NCBI GenBank assembly: GCA_023390415.1
Contig: JAEWCW010000037.1
Location: 1 to 27,823, forward strand
Length of the DNA stretch: 27,823 nucleotides
Source: Pseudomonadota bacterium
GTDB taxonomy: Bacteria; Pseudomonadota; Alphaproteobacteria; Sphingomonadales; Sphingomonadaceae
Direction of reading: 5' to 3'
The position numbers were made by a program, and so were the translations under genes. This document shows, piece after piece, positions 1-7,514 of the stretch (the stretch's first letter is position 1; every line of letters starts with the position of its first letter). Below the pieces are notes generated by a model. The model saw only the letters and a program-made list of their open reading frames with translations. It searched no databases and was not told the DNA's origin.

Positions 1-1137
1 CCGGACAAGGCGATCGACGTGATCGACGAGGTCGGCGCAATGCAGATGCTGGTGCCGCCGTCGAAGCGGAAGAAGACGATCACCACCAAGGAGATCGAGG
101 CGGTCATCGCGACGATCGCGCGGATCCCGCCGAAGAGCGTCTCCGCGGACGACAAGAAGACGCTGGAGCAGCTCGAGCGCGACCTCAAGCGGGTGGTGTT
201 CGGCCAGGACAAGGCGATCGAGGTGCTGGCGTCCGCGATCAAGCTGTCGCGCGCCGGCCTTCGCGATCCGGACAAGCCGATCGGCAACTATCTGTTTTCG
301 GGCCCGACCGGCGTCGGCAAGACCGAGGTCGCGCGCCAGCTCGCCTCGATCCTCGGGGTCCCGCTGCAGCGCTTCGACATGTCCGAATATATGGAGCGCC
401 ACTCGGTCAGCCGGCTGATCGGCGCGCCTCCGGGCTATGTGGGTTTCGACCAGGGCGGATTGCTGACCGACGCGGTCGACCAGAATCCGCACAGCGTTCT
501 GCTGCTGGACGAGATCGAGAAGGCCCATCCGGACCTCTTCAACATCCTGCTCCAGATCATGGACAATGGCCGGCTCACCGACCATCACGGCAAGACGGTC
601 GATTTCCGGAACGTCATCCTGATCATGACCACCAATGCGGGCGCCAGCGACATGGCGCGCGAGGCGGTCGGCTTCGGCGCCATGACCCGCGAGGGCGAGG
701 ACGAGGAAGCGATCAAGCGGATGTTCACGCCGGAATTCCGCAACAGGTTGGATGCGATCGTTCCGTTCGGCTACCTGCCGCCGGAAGTCGTCGCCCGCGT
801 TGTCGACAAGTTCATCCTGCAGCTCGAGCTGCAGCTTGCCGACCGCAACGTCCATATCGAGTTGGACGACGAGGCGCGGCAGTGGCTGACCGCCAAGGGT
901 TATGACCGACTCTACGGCGCCCGGCCGATGGGCCGGCTCGTCCAGGAGAAGATCAAGCAGCCGCTCGCCGAGGAATTGCTGTTCGGCAAGCTCCTCCACG
1001 GCGGCGAGGTGAAGGTCCGGATCAAGGACGATGCGCCGACCTTCGAGATCATCGCCGCGCCGCCCAAGGCGTCCAAGAAGAAGGGCAAGAAGGCCGAGCC
1101 GCAGGGCGAGAAGGGCGAGCCCGAGGCCCAGGCCTGA
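1..1137 (+). CDS. clpA: ClpA, ATP-binding subunit of the Clp protease (5' partial)
   Basis: The reading frame is open from base 1, so this is the C-terminal ~378 residues of a protein that starts outside the window. It shows the second AAA+ module of ClpA: the opening PDKAIDVIDE helix, Walker A GPTGVGKT, Walker B LLLDEIEKAHP, the pore-loop segment GAPPGYVGFDQGG, sensor 1 TTNAG, and the arginine-finger/sensor-2 region FRNRLD and GARPMGR. By family knowledge ClpA is a hexameric unfoldase that feeds substrates into ClpP in the cytosol. The last ~25 residues are a Lys/Glu-rich tail. ClpB is less likely because its middle-domain coiled coil is not seen between the modules and the sequence matches ClpA best. 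A strong terminator follows. Confidence 0.95.
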   Translation, partial: PDKAIDVIDEVGAMQMLVPPSKRKKTITTKEIEAVIATIARIPPKSVSADDKKTLEQLERDLKRVVFGQDKAIEVLASAIKLSRAGLRDPDKPIGNYLFSGPTGVGKTEVARQLASILGVPLQRFDMSEYMERHSVSRLIGAPPGYVGFDQGGLLTDAVDQNPHSVLLLDEIEKAHPDLFNILLQIMDNGRLTDHHGKTVDFRNVILIMTTNAGASDMAREAVGFGAMTREGEDEEAIKRMFTPEFRNRLDAIVPFGYLPPEVVARVVDKFILQLELQLADRNVHIELDDEARQWLTAKGYDRLYGARPMGRLVQEKIKQPLAEELLFGKLLHGGEVKVRIKDDAPTFEIIAAPPKASKKKGKKAEPQGEKGEPEAQA

Positions 1138-1158
1138 ACCAGCCTCAATCCAACCCTG

Positions 1159-1188
1159 AAGGGGCCGCTTCGGCGGCCCTTTCTTTTT
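1159..1188 (+). terminator. Intrinsic terminator after clpA
   Basis: Arms AAGGGGCCGC (1159-1168) and GCGGCCCTTT (1173-1182) form a 10-bp stem with one G-T pair and a TTCG tetraloop, followed by a T-rich tract to 1188. The position 22 bases after the clpA stop supports factor-independent termination. Confidence 0.9.
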
Positions 1189-1235
1189 GCCCGCGCAGGA
1201 GTCATGCGTTCGGCAACGGACTCCAGGAGGGCATG

Positions 1236-1877
1236 ATGAGCGAGACCCTGACCTTCTACACCAACCCGATGTCGCGCGGCCGGATCGTCCGCTGGATGCT
1301 CGAGGAGGTGGGCGAGCCCTATGAGACGGTCATCCTCGGCTATGCCGACACGATGAAGTCGGCCGACTATCTGGCGATCAACCCGATGGGGAAGGTGCCG
1401 GCGATCAGGCATGGCGAGACGGTGGTGACCGAGGCTGCGGCGATCTGCGCCTATCTGGCCGACATGTTCCCCGACAAGGGCCTCGCCCCGCCCTCCGGCA
1501 ACACCAGGCGCGGGCCTTATTATCGCTGGCTGTTCTTCGCGGCCGGGCCGGTCGAGGCGGCGGTGACCGGCAAGGCGCTCGGCCTGCTCGCGCCCGAGGA
1601 GAAGGCGCCGATGGCCGGCTACGGCCGCTTCGACGACGTCATCGGGACGCTCGAAGCGGCGGTGAAGGACTGCACCTATCTGTGCGGCGACCAGTTCACG
1701 GCGGCCGACGTCTATGTCGGATCGCAGATCGGCTGGGGGATGATGTTCGGGACGATCGAGCCGCGCCCGGCGTTCCAGGACTATGTCGGCCGCCTCCAGG
1801 CGCGGCCGGCCGCGATCCGCGCCCGCGAAATCGACGATGCGCTGATCGCCGAGGCCAAGCAGGCGGCCGGGCAGTGA
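1236..1877 (+). CDS. Glutathione S-transferase family protein
   Basis: A 213-residue protein with an N-terminal thioredoxin-like GST domain (TFYTNPMSRGRIVRWMLEE) including the cis-Pro/substrate segment GKVPAIRHGE and the glutathione-binding TEAAAICAYLAD. An all-alpha C-terminal domain follows, with the conserved FTAADVYVG capping motif. Two ATGs occur at 1233 and 1236; the second is preferred because AGGAGG at 1225-1230 is then 5 bases away. The likely catalytic Ser lies in NPMSRGR. The stop overlaps the GTG start of the next gene, indicating translational coupling. The substrate is unknown; it is probably cytosolic detoxification. Confidence 0.9.
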   Translation: MSETLTFYTNPMSRGRIVRWMLEEVGEPYETVILGYADTMKSADYLAINPMGKVPAIRHGETVVTEAAAICAYLADMFPDKGLAPPSGNTRRGPYYRWLFFAAGPVEAAVTGKALGLLAPEEKAPMAGYGRFDDVIGTLEAAVKDCTYLCGDQFTAADVYVGSQIGWGMMFGTIEPRPAFQDYVGRLQARPAAIRAREIDDALIAEAKQAAGQ

Positions 1878-2749
1878 AGGACGATCTCACCCGCGCCGCG
1901 ATCGCGCTCTACGACCGCTTCACGCACGACACGCTCGACCGGCGCGCCTTCATGGCGGAGCTGACCAGGCTGGCGGGAAGCGCTGCGGCAGCCAATGCGC
2001 TGCTGATCAGCGTCTCCGCCTGCAGCTCGGTGCCGCCCCAGACCGACGAGGGCGGGCTGCAGACCGCAGAGCTGAGCTGGGAGACCGCGCCCGGCCGGAC
2101 CATGCGCGGCTATTCCGCGGCGCCCGCGCGCTGGCGTCGCGGCGGACCTGCGGTGATCGTCATCCACGAGAATCGCGGCCTCAACGACCACATCCGCGAC
2201 GTCGCGCGCCGCGCTGCCCAGGCCGGCTATCGCGCCCTCGCGCCGGACTTCCTGTCGCCGGTCGGCGGCACGCCTGCGGACGAAGACCAGGCGCGGACGA
2301 TGATTGGCGCGCTCGACCTCAGCGCCAGCGTCGCCGACGCGGTGGCGACCGCGCGCTGGCTGAAGAGCCCCGCCGGCGGCGGGCACCGCAAGGTCGGCGC
2401 GGTCGGCTTCTGCTGGGGCGGAGGGATGGTGAACCGGCTCGCGGTCGCCGCTGGCGACGCGCTCGACGCCGGCGTCCCCTTCTACGGCCCGGCGCCGGAC
2501 CCGGCCCTGGCGCGGCAGGTGCGCGCGCCGCTGCTGGTCATCGTCGCCGGGCTCGACGAGCGGGTCAATGCAACTGCCCTGCCGTGGGTAGCTGCGCTCC
2601 AAACGGCGGGGAAAGAGGTGGAATCGATCATCTATCCCAACGTCGACCACGCCTTCCACAACGACACGTCGGCCGCGCGCTACAACGAGGCCGCCGCCCG
2701 CCAAGCCTGGGCTGCCACACTCGCTTTCTTCGGCGAGCATCTGCGCTAA
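1874..2749 (+). CDS. Dienelactone hydrolase family protein, exported
   Basis: A 291-residue alpha/beta hydrolase. The GTG start at 1874 overlaps the upstream stop in a GTGA arrangement; ATGs further in would cut the N-terminus. Residues ~1-45 contain LDRRAF followed by an Ala-rich hydrophobic stretch ending near SACSS, which resembles a Tat-type export signal. The core has VIVIHENRGL, the nucleophile elbow GFCWGG with the Cys typical of dienelactone hydrolases, the Asp in AGLDERV and the His in NVDHAFH. Family enzymes hydrolyse dienelactones or related esters; the substrate here cannot be read. It is co-transcribed with the GST gene. Confidence 0.88.
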   Translation: MKDDLTRAAIALYDRFTHDTLDRRAFMAELTRLAGSAAAANALLISVSACSSVPPQTDEGGLQTAELSWETAPGRTMRGYSAAPARWRRGGPAVIVIHENRGLNDHIRDVARRAAQAGYRALAPDFLSPVGGTPADEDQARTMIGALDLSASVADAVATARWLKSPAGGGHRKVGAVGFCWGGGMVNRLAVAAGDALDAGVPFYGPAPDPALARQVRAPLLVIVAGLDERVNATALPWVAALQTAGKEVESIIYPNVDHAFHNDTSAARYNEAAARQAWAATLAFFGEHLR

Positions 2750-2751
2750 CG

Positions 2752-2778
2752 AAAAAGGCCCGGCGTTTCCGCCGGGCC
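2752..2778 (-). terminator. Hairpin terminator between convergent genes
   Basis: Perfect 9-bp arms GGCCCGGCG (2757-2765) and CGCCGGGCC (2770-2778) enclose a TTTC loop. The AAAAA run at 2752-2756 gives a U-tract on the minus strand, so it terminates the Bax-inhibitor gene. It may also act weakly on the plus-strand transcript ending at 2749. Confidence 0.85.
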
Positions 2779-2803
2779 TCTCCGTGTCGCGTGCGCGCTC
2801 AGC

Positions 2804-3550
2804 TTATTCGCGGTTGCCCAGGAACTGGAGCAGGAACGTGAACATGTTGACGAAGTCGAGGTAGAGCGACAGCGCGCCCAGGATCACGACCTTGCCCATC
2901 ATGTCCGTGCCCGCGACATAGGCATAGAGGCTCTTGATCCGCTGCGTGTCGTAGGCGGTGAGACCTGCGAAGATCAGCACGCCGATCGCGGAGATCGCCA
3001 GCTGAAGCGCGGACGACTGGATGAACAGGTTCAGAAGCATCGCCACGAGCAGGCCGACCACGCCCATGATCAGGAAGGTGCCAAGACCGCTGAGATCCCG
3101 CTTCGTCGTATAGCCGTAGAGGCTGAGGCTGGCGAAGGCCGCCGCCGTTGCGAAGAAGGTGGTCGCGATCGACGTGTTGGTGAAGGTCAGGAAGATGGTG
3201 GACATCGACAGGCCCATCACCACCGCGAACGCCCAGAACAGCAGCTGCGCCGTGCCGGTAGACAGCCGGTTGATACCGAAATTCAGCACCATCACGAAGG
3301 CCAGCGGCGCCAACATGATGATCCAGCCCATCAGGCTCATGCCGTCGCCGGCCGTGTTGATCAGGACATCGCGGGCATAAGGCGCGAACAGCATCGCGAC
3401 GATGCCGGTCAGGAGCACGCCCGAGGTCATGTAGTTGTAAACCGACAGCATGTAGGACCGCAGGCCCGCGTCGAAGGCGACGCCTTCGCGCTCGGCGGTC
3501 GTGGCCGTGAACGGCGCTGCGCTGCCGCGCGGGTCAAATCCATTAGCCAT
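2804..3550 (-). CDS. Bax inhibitor-1/YccA family membrane protein
   Basis: A 248-residue protein with about seven hydrophobic segments after a ~25-residue soluble N-terminus. It carries family-typical segments: LRSYMLSVYNYM at the first helix, the central AAFASLSLYGYTTKRDLSGLG loop, and FAGLTAYDTQRIK with the paired acidic/charged residues characteristic of the family. Bacterial members (YbhL, YccA, BsYetJ) are inner-membrane proteins linked to pH-dependent calcium leak or FtsH modulation. The ATG at 3550 is preceded on its strand by a GAGGAGAG ribosome site. The gene is monocistronic, with its own promoter and terminator. Confidence 0.93.
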   Translation of the reverse strand: MANGFDPRGSAAPFTATTAEREGVAFDAGLRSYMLSVYNYMTSGVLLTGIVAMLFAPYARDVLINTAGDGMSLMGWIIMLAPLAFVMVLNFGINRLSTGTAQLLFWAFAVVMGLSMSTIFLTFTNTSIATTFFATAAAFASLSLYGYTTKRDLSGLGTFLIMGVVGLLVAMLLNLFIQSSALQLAISAIGVLIFAGLTAYDTQRIKSLYAYVAGTDMMGKVVILGALSLYLDFVNMFTFLLQFLGNRE

Positions 3551-3568
3551 TTTTCACTCTCTCCTCTG

Positions 3569-3625
3569 ACGACGCATTTAGGCGTCGTTGGACCCCAATA
3601 TCGTGGGATCGGCGGTTACATTCAA
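3569..3625 (-). promoter_or_regulatory. Putative promoter and leader stem of the Bax-inhibitor gene
   Basis: On the minus strand TTGAAT (3620-3625) and GATATT (3597-3602) are 17 bases apart, a plausible sigma70-type promoter. Downstream in the leader, ACGACGC (3569-3575) pairs perfectly with GCGTCGT (3582-3588) around a 6-base loop, just before the Shine-Dalgarno site. The function of the stem is unknown. Confidence 0.45.
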
Positions 3626-3670
3626 GGAAAACCGGTTCGCGGGCGGAACGCTGCGAGCTATGGGAAGGCC

Positions 3671-4204
3671 ATGATGCGCCTGTTCGTCGCCATCCGTCCG
3701 CCGGCCGAAATCCGCCATCGTCTGGGGGGGATCATGGGCGGGGTAAGCGGCGCGCGCTGGCAGGAGGACGACCAGCTCCATCTCACCCTGCGCTTCATCG
3801 GCGAGGTTGACCGGCACCAGGCCGAGGACATCCACGCAGCGCTCGGCGGGATCCACCACCCGCCGTTCGAGGCCTCGGTGAAGGGCATCGGCACCTTCGA
3901 TCGGCAGGGCCAGGCGAAGGTGATCTGGGCGGGCGTTGCGCCGATGGAGCCGCTCAAGGCGCTTCACAACAAGATCGACCAGGCGCTCGCCCGGGTCGGC
4001 GTGGCGCCCGATCGCCGCGCCTTCCACCCGCATATCACCCTCGCCCGCCTCAACCGCTCGGCGGGGCCGGTCCAGGATCTGCTCGCGCGGATGAGCGGCT
4101 TTGCGACGGATCCGTTCGCGATAAGCGGCTTCGCGCTTTACGAAAGCCGGCTTACGCCCGACGGCGCCGTCTATTCCGTCCTCGAGCGCTACGGGCTCGG
4201 CTGA
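3671..4204 (+). CDS. thpR: RNA 2',3'-cyclic phosphodiesterase (ThpR / 2'-5' RNA ligase family)
   Basis: A 177-residue protein, normal family length, carrying the two H-x-T-x catalytic motifs of the 2H phosphoesterase superfamily: HLTL (residues 37-40) and HITL (121-124). The N-terminus MRLFVAIRPP and the LRFIGEV and GIGTF segments are typical. The enzyme opens 2',3'-cyclic phosphates on RNA ends in the cytosol and was originally described as a 2'-5' RNA ligase. ATGs at 3671 and 3674 are both possible, with GGGAAGG just upstream. Its 3' end overlaps the convergent SdpI-like gene by 16 bases. Confidence 0.93.
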   Translation: MMRLFVAIRPPAEIRHRLGGIMGGVSGARWQEDDQLHLTLRFIGEVDRHQAEDIHAALGGIHHPPFEASVKGIGTFDRQGQAKVIWAGVAPMEPLKALHNKIDQALARVGVAPDRRAFHPHITLARLNRSAGPVQDLLARMSGFATDPFAISGFALYESRLTPDGAVYSVLERYGLG

Positions 4205-4863
4205 CGCCCGGCCTGCTCGCGCCGCCAGAGCAGGTAGGAATAGACGATCGGGACGACGGCAGCGAGGATGACGGCGGCGATCAGCACCGTCCAGAGGAGC
4301 CCCGAAGGCAGCGGAAGAAGGGCGGCGCCAATCATCGCCAGACCGGCAAGGACCATCAGCTTGCCGCCGAGCCGGTGGGTGCGGACCCAAACCTCCTCGC
4401 TGGCCAGCGTCCACGGCGTCCGGATGCCGACCAGATACATGCTGCGCGACTTGCCGAGCTGGTTGCCGATGACGAGGATCATCACGCCGACCGCGCCGAC
4501 GATGACTTGGTTGACCCGCACCGGCCAGCCCAAGGCGACGGCCGCAGTGACGAACTGGAGCGCTGCGCCCATGAACAAGAGGGAGGCCCAGCCCCAGAGA
4601 TACAGGCCGCTGCTGCGCTCCAGGCCCTCGCGCCGCGGCTCGAGCGCGGGGAGGAAGTAGAAGAGCAAGGCGACCGGCGCGGTGACCGCCGTGGGCATCA
4701 ACAGGGCAGGCCATTTCGACGCGAAGCCGTCCGCCTCGCCGGCGAGGTTCCAATGGACCGGAAGCTGGATATCCTCAGGAAGCCCGCGCCCGATCCACAC
4801 GGACAGGCCGAGCATCGCCAGGACGAGGATGATCGAGGCGACGGCGAGCCGGTTGCGGGTCAT
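4189..4863 (-). CDS. SdpI family membrane protein
   Basis: A 224-residue protein with about six hydrophobic helices. Residues 1-25 form a first helix, followed by PVHWNLAGEADGF, the DUF1648-like motif of SdpI proteins. The C-terminal half has the SdpI/YhfL-type segment GNQLGKSRSMYLVGIRTPWTL ending in the conserved ...VW.RTHRLGG. In Bacillus, SdpI is the immunity protein against the SdpC toxin and sequesters the repressor SdpR at the membrane. Here no toxin gene is visible. The ATG at 4863 overlaps the repressor stop as ATGA, so it is translated from the same message as the hydrolase and ArsR genes. Confidence 0.88.
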   Translation of the reverse strand: MTRNRLAVASIILVLAMLGLSVWIGRGLPEDIQLPVHWNLAGEADGFASKWPALLMPTAVTAPVALLFYFLPALEPRREGLERSSGLYLWGWASLLFMGAALQFVTAAVALGWPVRVNQVIVGAVGVMILVIGNQLGKSRSMYLVGIRTPWTLASEEVWVRTHRLGGKLMVLAGLAMIGAALLPLPSGLLWTVLIAAVILAAVVPIVYSYLLWRREQAGRQPSP

Positions 4864-5144
4864 GCGCTTTCTCCCTTTTTGTCTTCGGCGGGGCCGAGCC
4901 GGGTCATGAAGCCCAGCAGCACCTCCTCCAGCACCGAAAGGTTGATGCTGTAGAGGATCGTCGTCCCCTTCTGATCGGCCTGGATCAGCCCCGCTTCCTT
5001 CAGTTTGGCGAAATGGCCGGACATGGTCGGCTTCGAGACGTCGAAGGCGTCGGCGAGCTCGCCCGCACTCATGCTGCCGCCCTTCAGCATCTCGAGGATG
5101 GCACGGCGGGTGGGATGGGCGAGGGCTTCGAAGACGGTGTTCAT
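4860..5144 (-). CDS. ArsR/SdpR-family autorepressor-like transcription regulator
   Basis: A 94-residue winged-helix protein. MNTVFEALAHPTRRAILEML is the family opening, DVSKPTMSGHFAKLKEAGLI the recognition helix, and GTTILYSIN the wing. It lacks the ELCVCDL metal-binding cysteines of ArsR/SmtB sensors, which, together with the adjacent SdpI gene, points to the SdpR type. The start at 5144 overlaps the hydrolase stop (ATGA) and its stop overlaps the SdpI start (ATGA). It probably represses its own operon through the inverted repeat at 6121-6154; that is inference. Confidence 0.9.
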   Translation of the reverse strand: MNTVFEALAHPTRRAILEMLKGGSMSAGELADAFDVSKPTMSGHFAKLKEAGLIQADQKGTTILYSINLSVLEEVLLGFMTRLGPAEDKKGESA

Positions 5145-6112
5145 CGGCGTTGGGGGCCCTCGGCGACGAATTCGGCGATTGCGTCGACGATGCCGGGTGC
5201 AAGCGGAAGGGCCGGATCGCCATAGGTAGCGAGGTTTGCGGCGCGATCGTCGGTCGTCACGCTCTTCAGCACATGGTTCGCATTCGGGACGAGCACCAGC
5301 CTCGCGCGAGGATTCGCCGCGGCAAGGCGCCGGGCGTCGTCGACCGGGACCTGGATGTCGCGCTCCCCCTGCACGATCAGCACAGGCTGTCTCACGCCGG
5401 CGACAAGCGCGGCGGGATCCTGGGCGAACAGGCTGATCAAGAAGCCCTGCACCTGCGGTCCGAACAAGGGGCCGAGCGCCGGATGCAGCGCCGCCGCGTC
5501 CACCCGGTTTCCGGCCTCAAGACGGTCGATGGCGCCCATCGCCTGGTCGAGCAACGGCGCATTCGCCGGGTTCGCCCGCAGCTGCCCACGAATTACCTCG
5601 CCCAGCGGGCGTCCGGCGCCGGAAACCAGCACCAGCCCACAAATGCCGGCCCGTTCCTGCCCGGCCGCGAGCGCGATTAGCGCGCCCTCGCTGTGACCGA
5701 GCAGCCAGATGCAGGAGGCGCCGGTCCGTTGCCGGGCCGACAGGATCCAGCTGCGGATGTCCTCGACATAATCTCCCACCGTGACGGCATTCGGATCCAG
5801 CGCTGCGCCTCGGCTCCCGAACATTCCGCGCTTGTCGATCCGGATCGTCGTCACGCCCCGCTGCGCCAGGCCTTCGGCGAGCAACCGATAGGGTCCAGCG
5901 GCGACTCCGAGCGGGCTGTTGCCGTCTCGATCGGTCGGGCCCGAGCCCGGGATGATCAGGATGATCGGCGCTCCGGCGCCCTCTGCGGTCAGCAGGGTCC
6001 CGGCAAGCGCACCGTGCGGCCCAGGCGCTTCGATGTCGACGCTCTGTTGCGCGGGAGCGGGGCTTGCTGCGGTCAGCAGCGTCGCTGCGAGAAGGGTGGA
6101 CAGAAGGCGCAT
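5141..6112 (-). CDS. Exported alpha/beta hydrolase
   Basis: A 323-residue protein with a Sec signal peptide (residues ~1-21, ending ASPAPAQQ). The hydrolase core has the oxyanion segment IPGSGPTDRDGN, the nucleophile elbow GHSEG, the acid in GERDIQVPV and the catalytic His in NANHVLK. The GSGPTDRDGNS and DKRG segments resemble YqiA/FrsA-like or BAAT-type serine hydrolases of the alpha/beta hydrolase_6/Hydrolase_4 group. It is the first gene of a three-gene operon and probably periplasmic. The substrate is unknown. Confidence 0.88.
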   Translation of the reverse strand: MRLLSTLLAATLLTAASPAPAQQSVDIEAPGPHGALAGTLLTAEGAGAPIILIIPGSGPTDRDGNSPLGVAAGPYRLLAEGLAQRGVTTIRIDKRGMFGSRGAALDPNAVTVGDYVEDIRSWILSARQRTGASCIWLLGHSEGALIALAAGQERAGICGLVLVSGAGRPLGEVIRGQLRANPANAPLLDQAMGAIDRLEAGNRVDAAALHPALGPLFGPQVQGFLISLFAQDPAALVAGVRQPVLIVQGERDIQVPVDDARRLAAANPRARLVLVPNANHVLKSVTTDDRAANLATYGDPALPLAPGIVDAIAEFVAEGPQRR

Positions 6113-6120
6113 GGATCGTT

Positions 6121-6167
6121 CCTTGTTCGTTAATTAGCTAAATAACGAACAAGGTTATTTAGGTCAA
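6121..6167 (-). promoter_or_regulatory. Promoter with a perfect operator-like inverted repeat
   Basis: Reading the minus strand, TTGACC (6162-6167), a 17-base spacer and TATTTA (6139-6144) make a good sigma70-type promoter for the hydrolase-ArsR-SdpI operon. CCTTGTTCGTTA (6121-6132) and TAACGAACAAGG (6143-6154) are perfect 12-bp inverted arms with a 10-base AT-rich centre that covers the -10 box. This is the geometry expected for an autorepressor site. The -35 box overlaps the stop of the upstream kinase gene. Confidence 0.8.
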
Positions 6168-6973
6168 GCGCTAATTTGTCCGAGCAGCCGCTCGACGAGC
6201 CCCGCATAGCGCGGCCCGAAAAGGCGCAGGTGCACGAGTGCGGGGAAGAGCTGGTAGAGCGGGCGCCGCTCCTCCCAGCCGGGTTCGAGCGCACCATAGG
6301 CCGCCCAGAATTCCTCTGGCGGCACGTCGAAGAGGGTCAGCATGGCGAGGTCGACCTCGCTATGGCCGCCGTAGCAGGCCGGATCGATCAAGGCGGCGAG
6401 GCGACCGCCCGAGACGAGGATGTTGCCCGTCCAGAGATCGCCGTGGAGGAAGGACGGCGGTGGTGCTGCCGGAAGGAGGTCCGGGAGGCGCCGGGCCAGC
6501 GCTTCGACGCGTTCGCGCAATGGGCGGTCGAGGATCTGGGCGGTGGGGACGAGCCTCTGCAACGCCCAGAAGCCCGGCCAGTCGTGGGTCTGGCGGTTGT
6601 CGAGCGCGACCGTCGCCAGCCGGTAATCGGCCGGCCAGCCGTAAGCACGGCCGGTGCGGTCGTGGAGGCGGCGCAGCGCTGCGCCGATGTCCGCCCAGGC
6701 GTCCGGGCTGAACACCCCGTCGTTCGGCACATGCTCGAGCAAGAGGACATGCTCGTGCTCCCCCTCGACCGTCGGCACGGGCGCGCCGGCGGCGGCAAGG
6801 GCGCGAAGCATCGCCGCCTCCGTGCCGGTCGCTGCGCCGCCCTTCGCCACGGTGCAGCGCCCCTCGGGCCGGCGGACGAGCAGGACTTCCGAAAGATCTC
6901 CCCCGGCGAGCCGCTCCAGCTGCCCGGCAGGAACGCCGGTCAGCTGGGCGACACGCTCGGCGAAGGCGCTCAC
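6164..6973 (-). CDS. Fructosamine kinase family protein (ketosamine 3-kinase)
   Basis: A 269-residue protein of the fructosamine-3-kinase/APH fold. An N-terminal lobe with GGDLSEVLLV and a Lys in CTVAKGG (nucleotide binding) leads to HVLLLEHVPN, the catalytic loop HGDLWTGNIL and the metal-binding LIDPACYGGHSEVDLAM. Family enzymes phosphorylate ketosamines on glycated proteins at O3, which makes the adduct unstable and repairs the protein. The GTG start at 6973 overlaps the phosphatase stop (GTGA), so the two are coupled. A start further upstream in the same frame is not supported because it would run through the phosphatase gene. Confidence 0.92.
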   Translation of the reverse strand: MSAFAERVAQLTGVPAGQLERLAGGDLSEVLLVRRPEGRCTVAKGGAATGTEAAMLRALAAAGAPVPTVEGEHEHVLLLEHVPNDGVFSPDAWADIGAALRRLHDRTGRAYGWPADYRLATVALDNRQTHDWPGFWALQRLVPTAQILDRPLRERVEALARRLPDLLPAAPPPSFLHGDLWTGNILVSGGRLAALIDPACYGGHSEVDLAMLTLFDVPPEEFWAAYGALEPGWEERRPLYQLFPALVHLRLFGPRYAGLVERLLGQISA

Positions 6974-7437
6974 GCGGGCGGCGCGATCCGCCGGGCCAAG
7001 GCCGCAGCAGCCTCCGCGACGTCCGACCAGGCTGCGTCGAAATGCGCCGCATCGCCATAATAAGGATCGGCGACCGCCTGCCCTTCCCGCCCCTCGACAT
7101 GGTCGAGGAGCAGCGACAATTCGGCGCGCGCGCTCGGCGGCTTCATCCGCCTCAGATGGTCGAAATTGGCGCGGTCCAGGGCAAGGATATGGTCGAAGCT
7201 GTGGAAGTCGTCCGTCCTGACCTGGCGCGCGCGCAGGCCGGAAATGTCGACCCCGTTCTTTGCCGCAACCGCGATCGCCCTGGTATCGGGCGGCGCGCCG
7301 ATATGCCATTCGCCGGTTCCGGCGCTGTCCGCCTCAGCGTCGATGCCGCGTCGCTCGGCCTCGCGGCGAAAGGCCCCCTCCGCCAGCGGCGATCGGCAGA
7401 TATTGCCTAGGCAGACGAACAGCACCCGAAGCGTCAT
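6970..7437 (-). CDS. Low-molecular-weight protein-tyrosine-phosphatase family
   Basis: A 155-residue protein. The P-loop CLGNICRS (residues 9-16, C-x5-R-S) sits after a short beta strand, and the general acid is D124 in DPYYG, both in their canonical places. The start ATG at 7437 gives MTLRVLFV; an ATG seven codons upstream is less typical. The family hydrolyses phosphotyrosine or phosphoarginine, and some members dephosphorylate ribulosamine 5-phosphates on glycated proteins. Coupling to a fructosamine-kinase homologue favours the deglycation role here. Confidence 0.93.
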   Translation of the reverse strand: MTLRVLFVCLGNICRSPLAEGAFRREAERRGIDAEADSAGTGEWHIGAPPDTRAIAVAAKNGVDISGLRARQVRTDDFHSFDHILALDRANFDHLRRMKPPSARAELSLLLDHVEGREGQAVADPYYGDAAHFDAAWSDVAEAAAALARRIAPPA

Positions 7438-7465
7438 GTCGCACCGTCTTGTTGCCAATGCCCCG

Positions 7466-7484
7466 TGCTCTGCTAGCCAGAGCA
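7466..7484. promoter_or_regulatory. Inverted repeat in the phosphatase/MFS divergent region
   Basis: TGCTCTG (7466-7472) and CAGAGCA (7478-7484) are perfect 7-bp arms around CTAGC, in the 77-bp region between two divergent genes. It could be an operator or a leader stem. No convincing -10 box was identified near it. Confidence 0.35.
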
Positions 7485-7514
7485 GAGCAAAATCACAAAT
7501 GGGGAGGCGCGTGC

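Noticed and set aside
6974..7309. N-terminal extension of the fructosamine kinase frame
   Set aside because: The extra 112 codons run through the phosphatase gene in another frame and show only Arg/Gly-rich shadow sequence.
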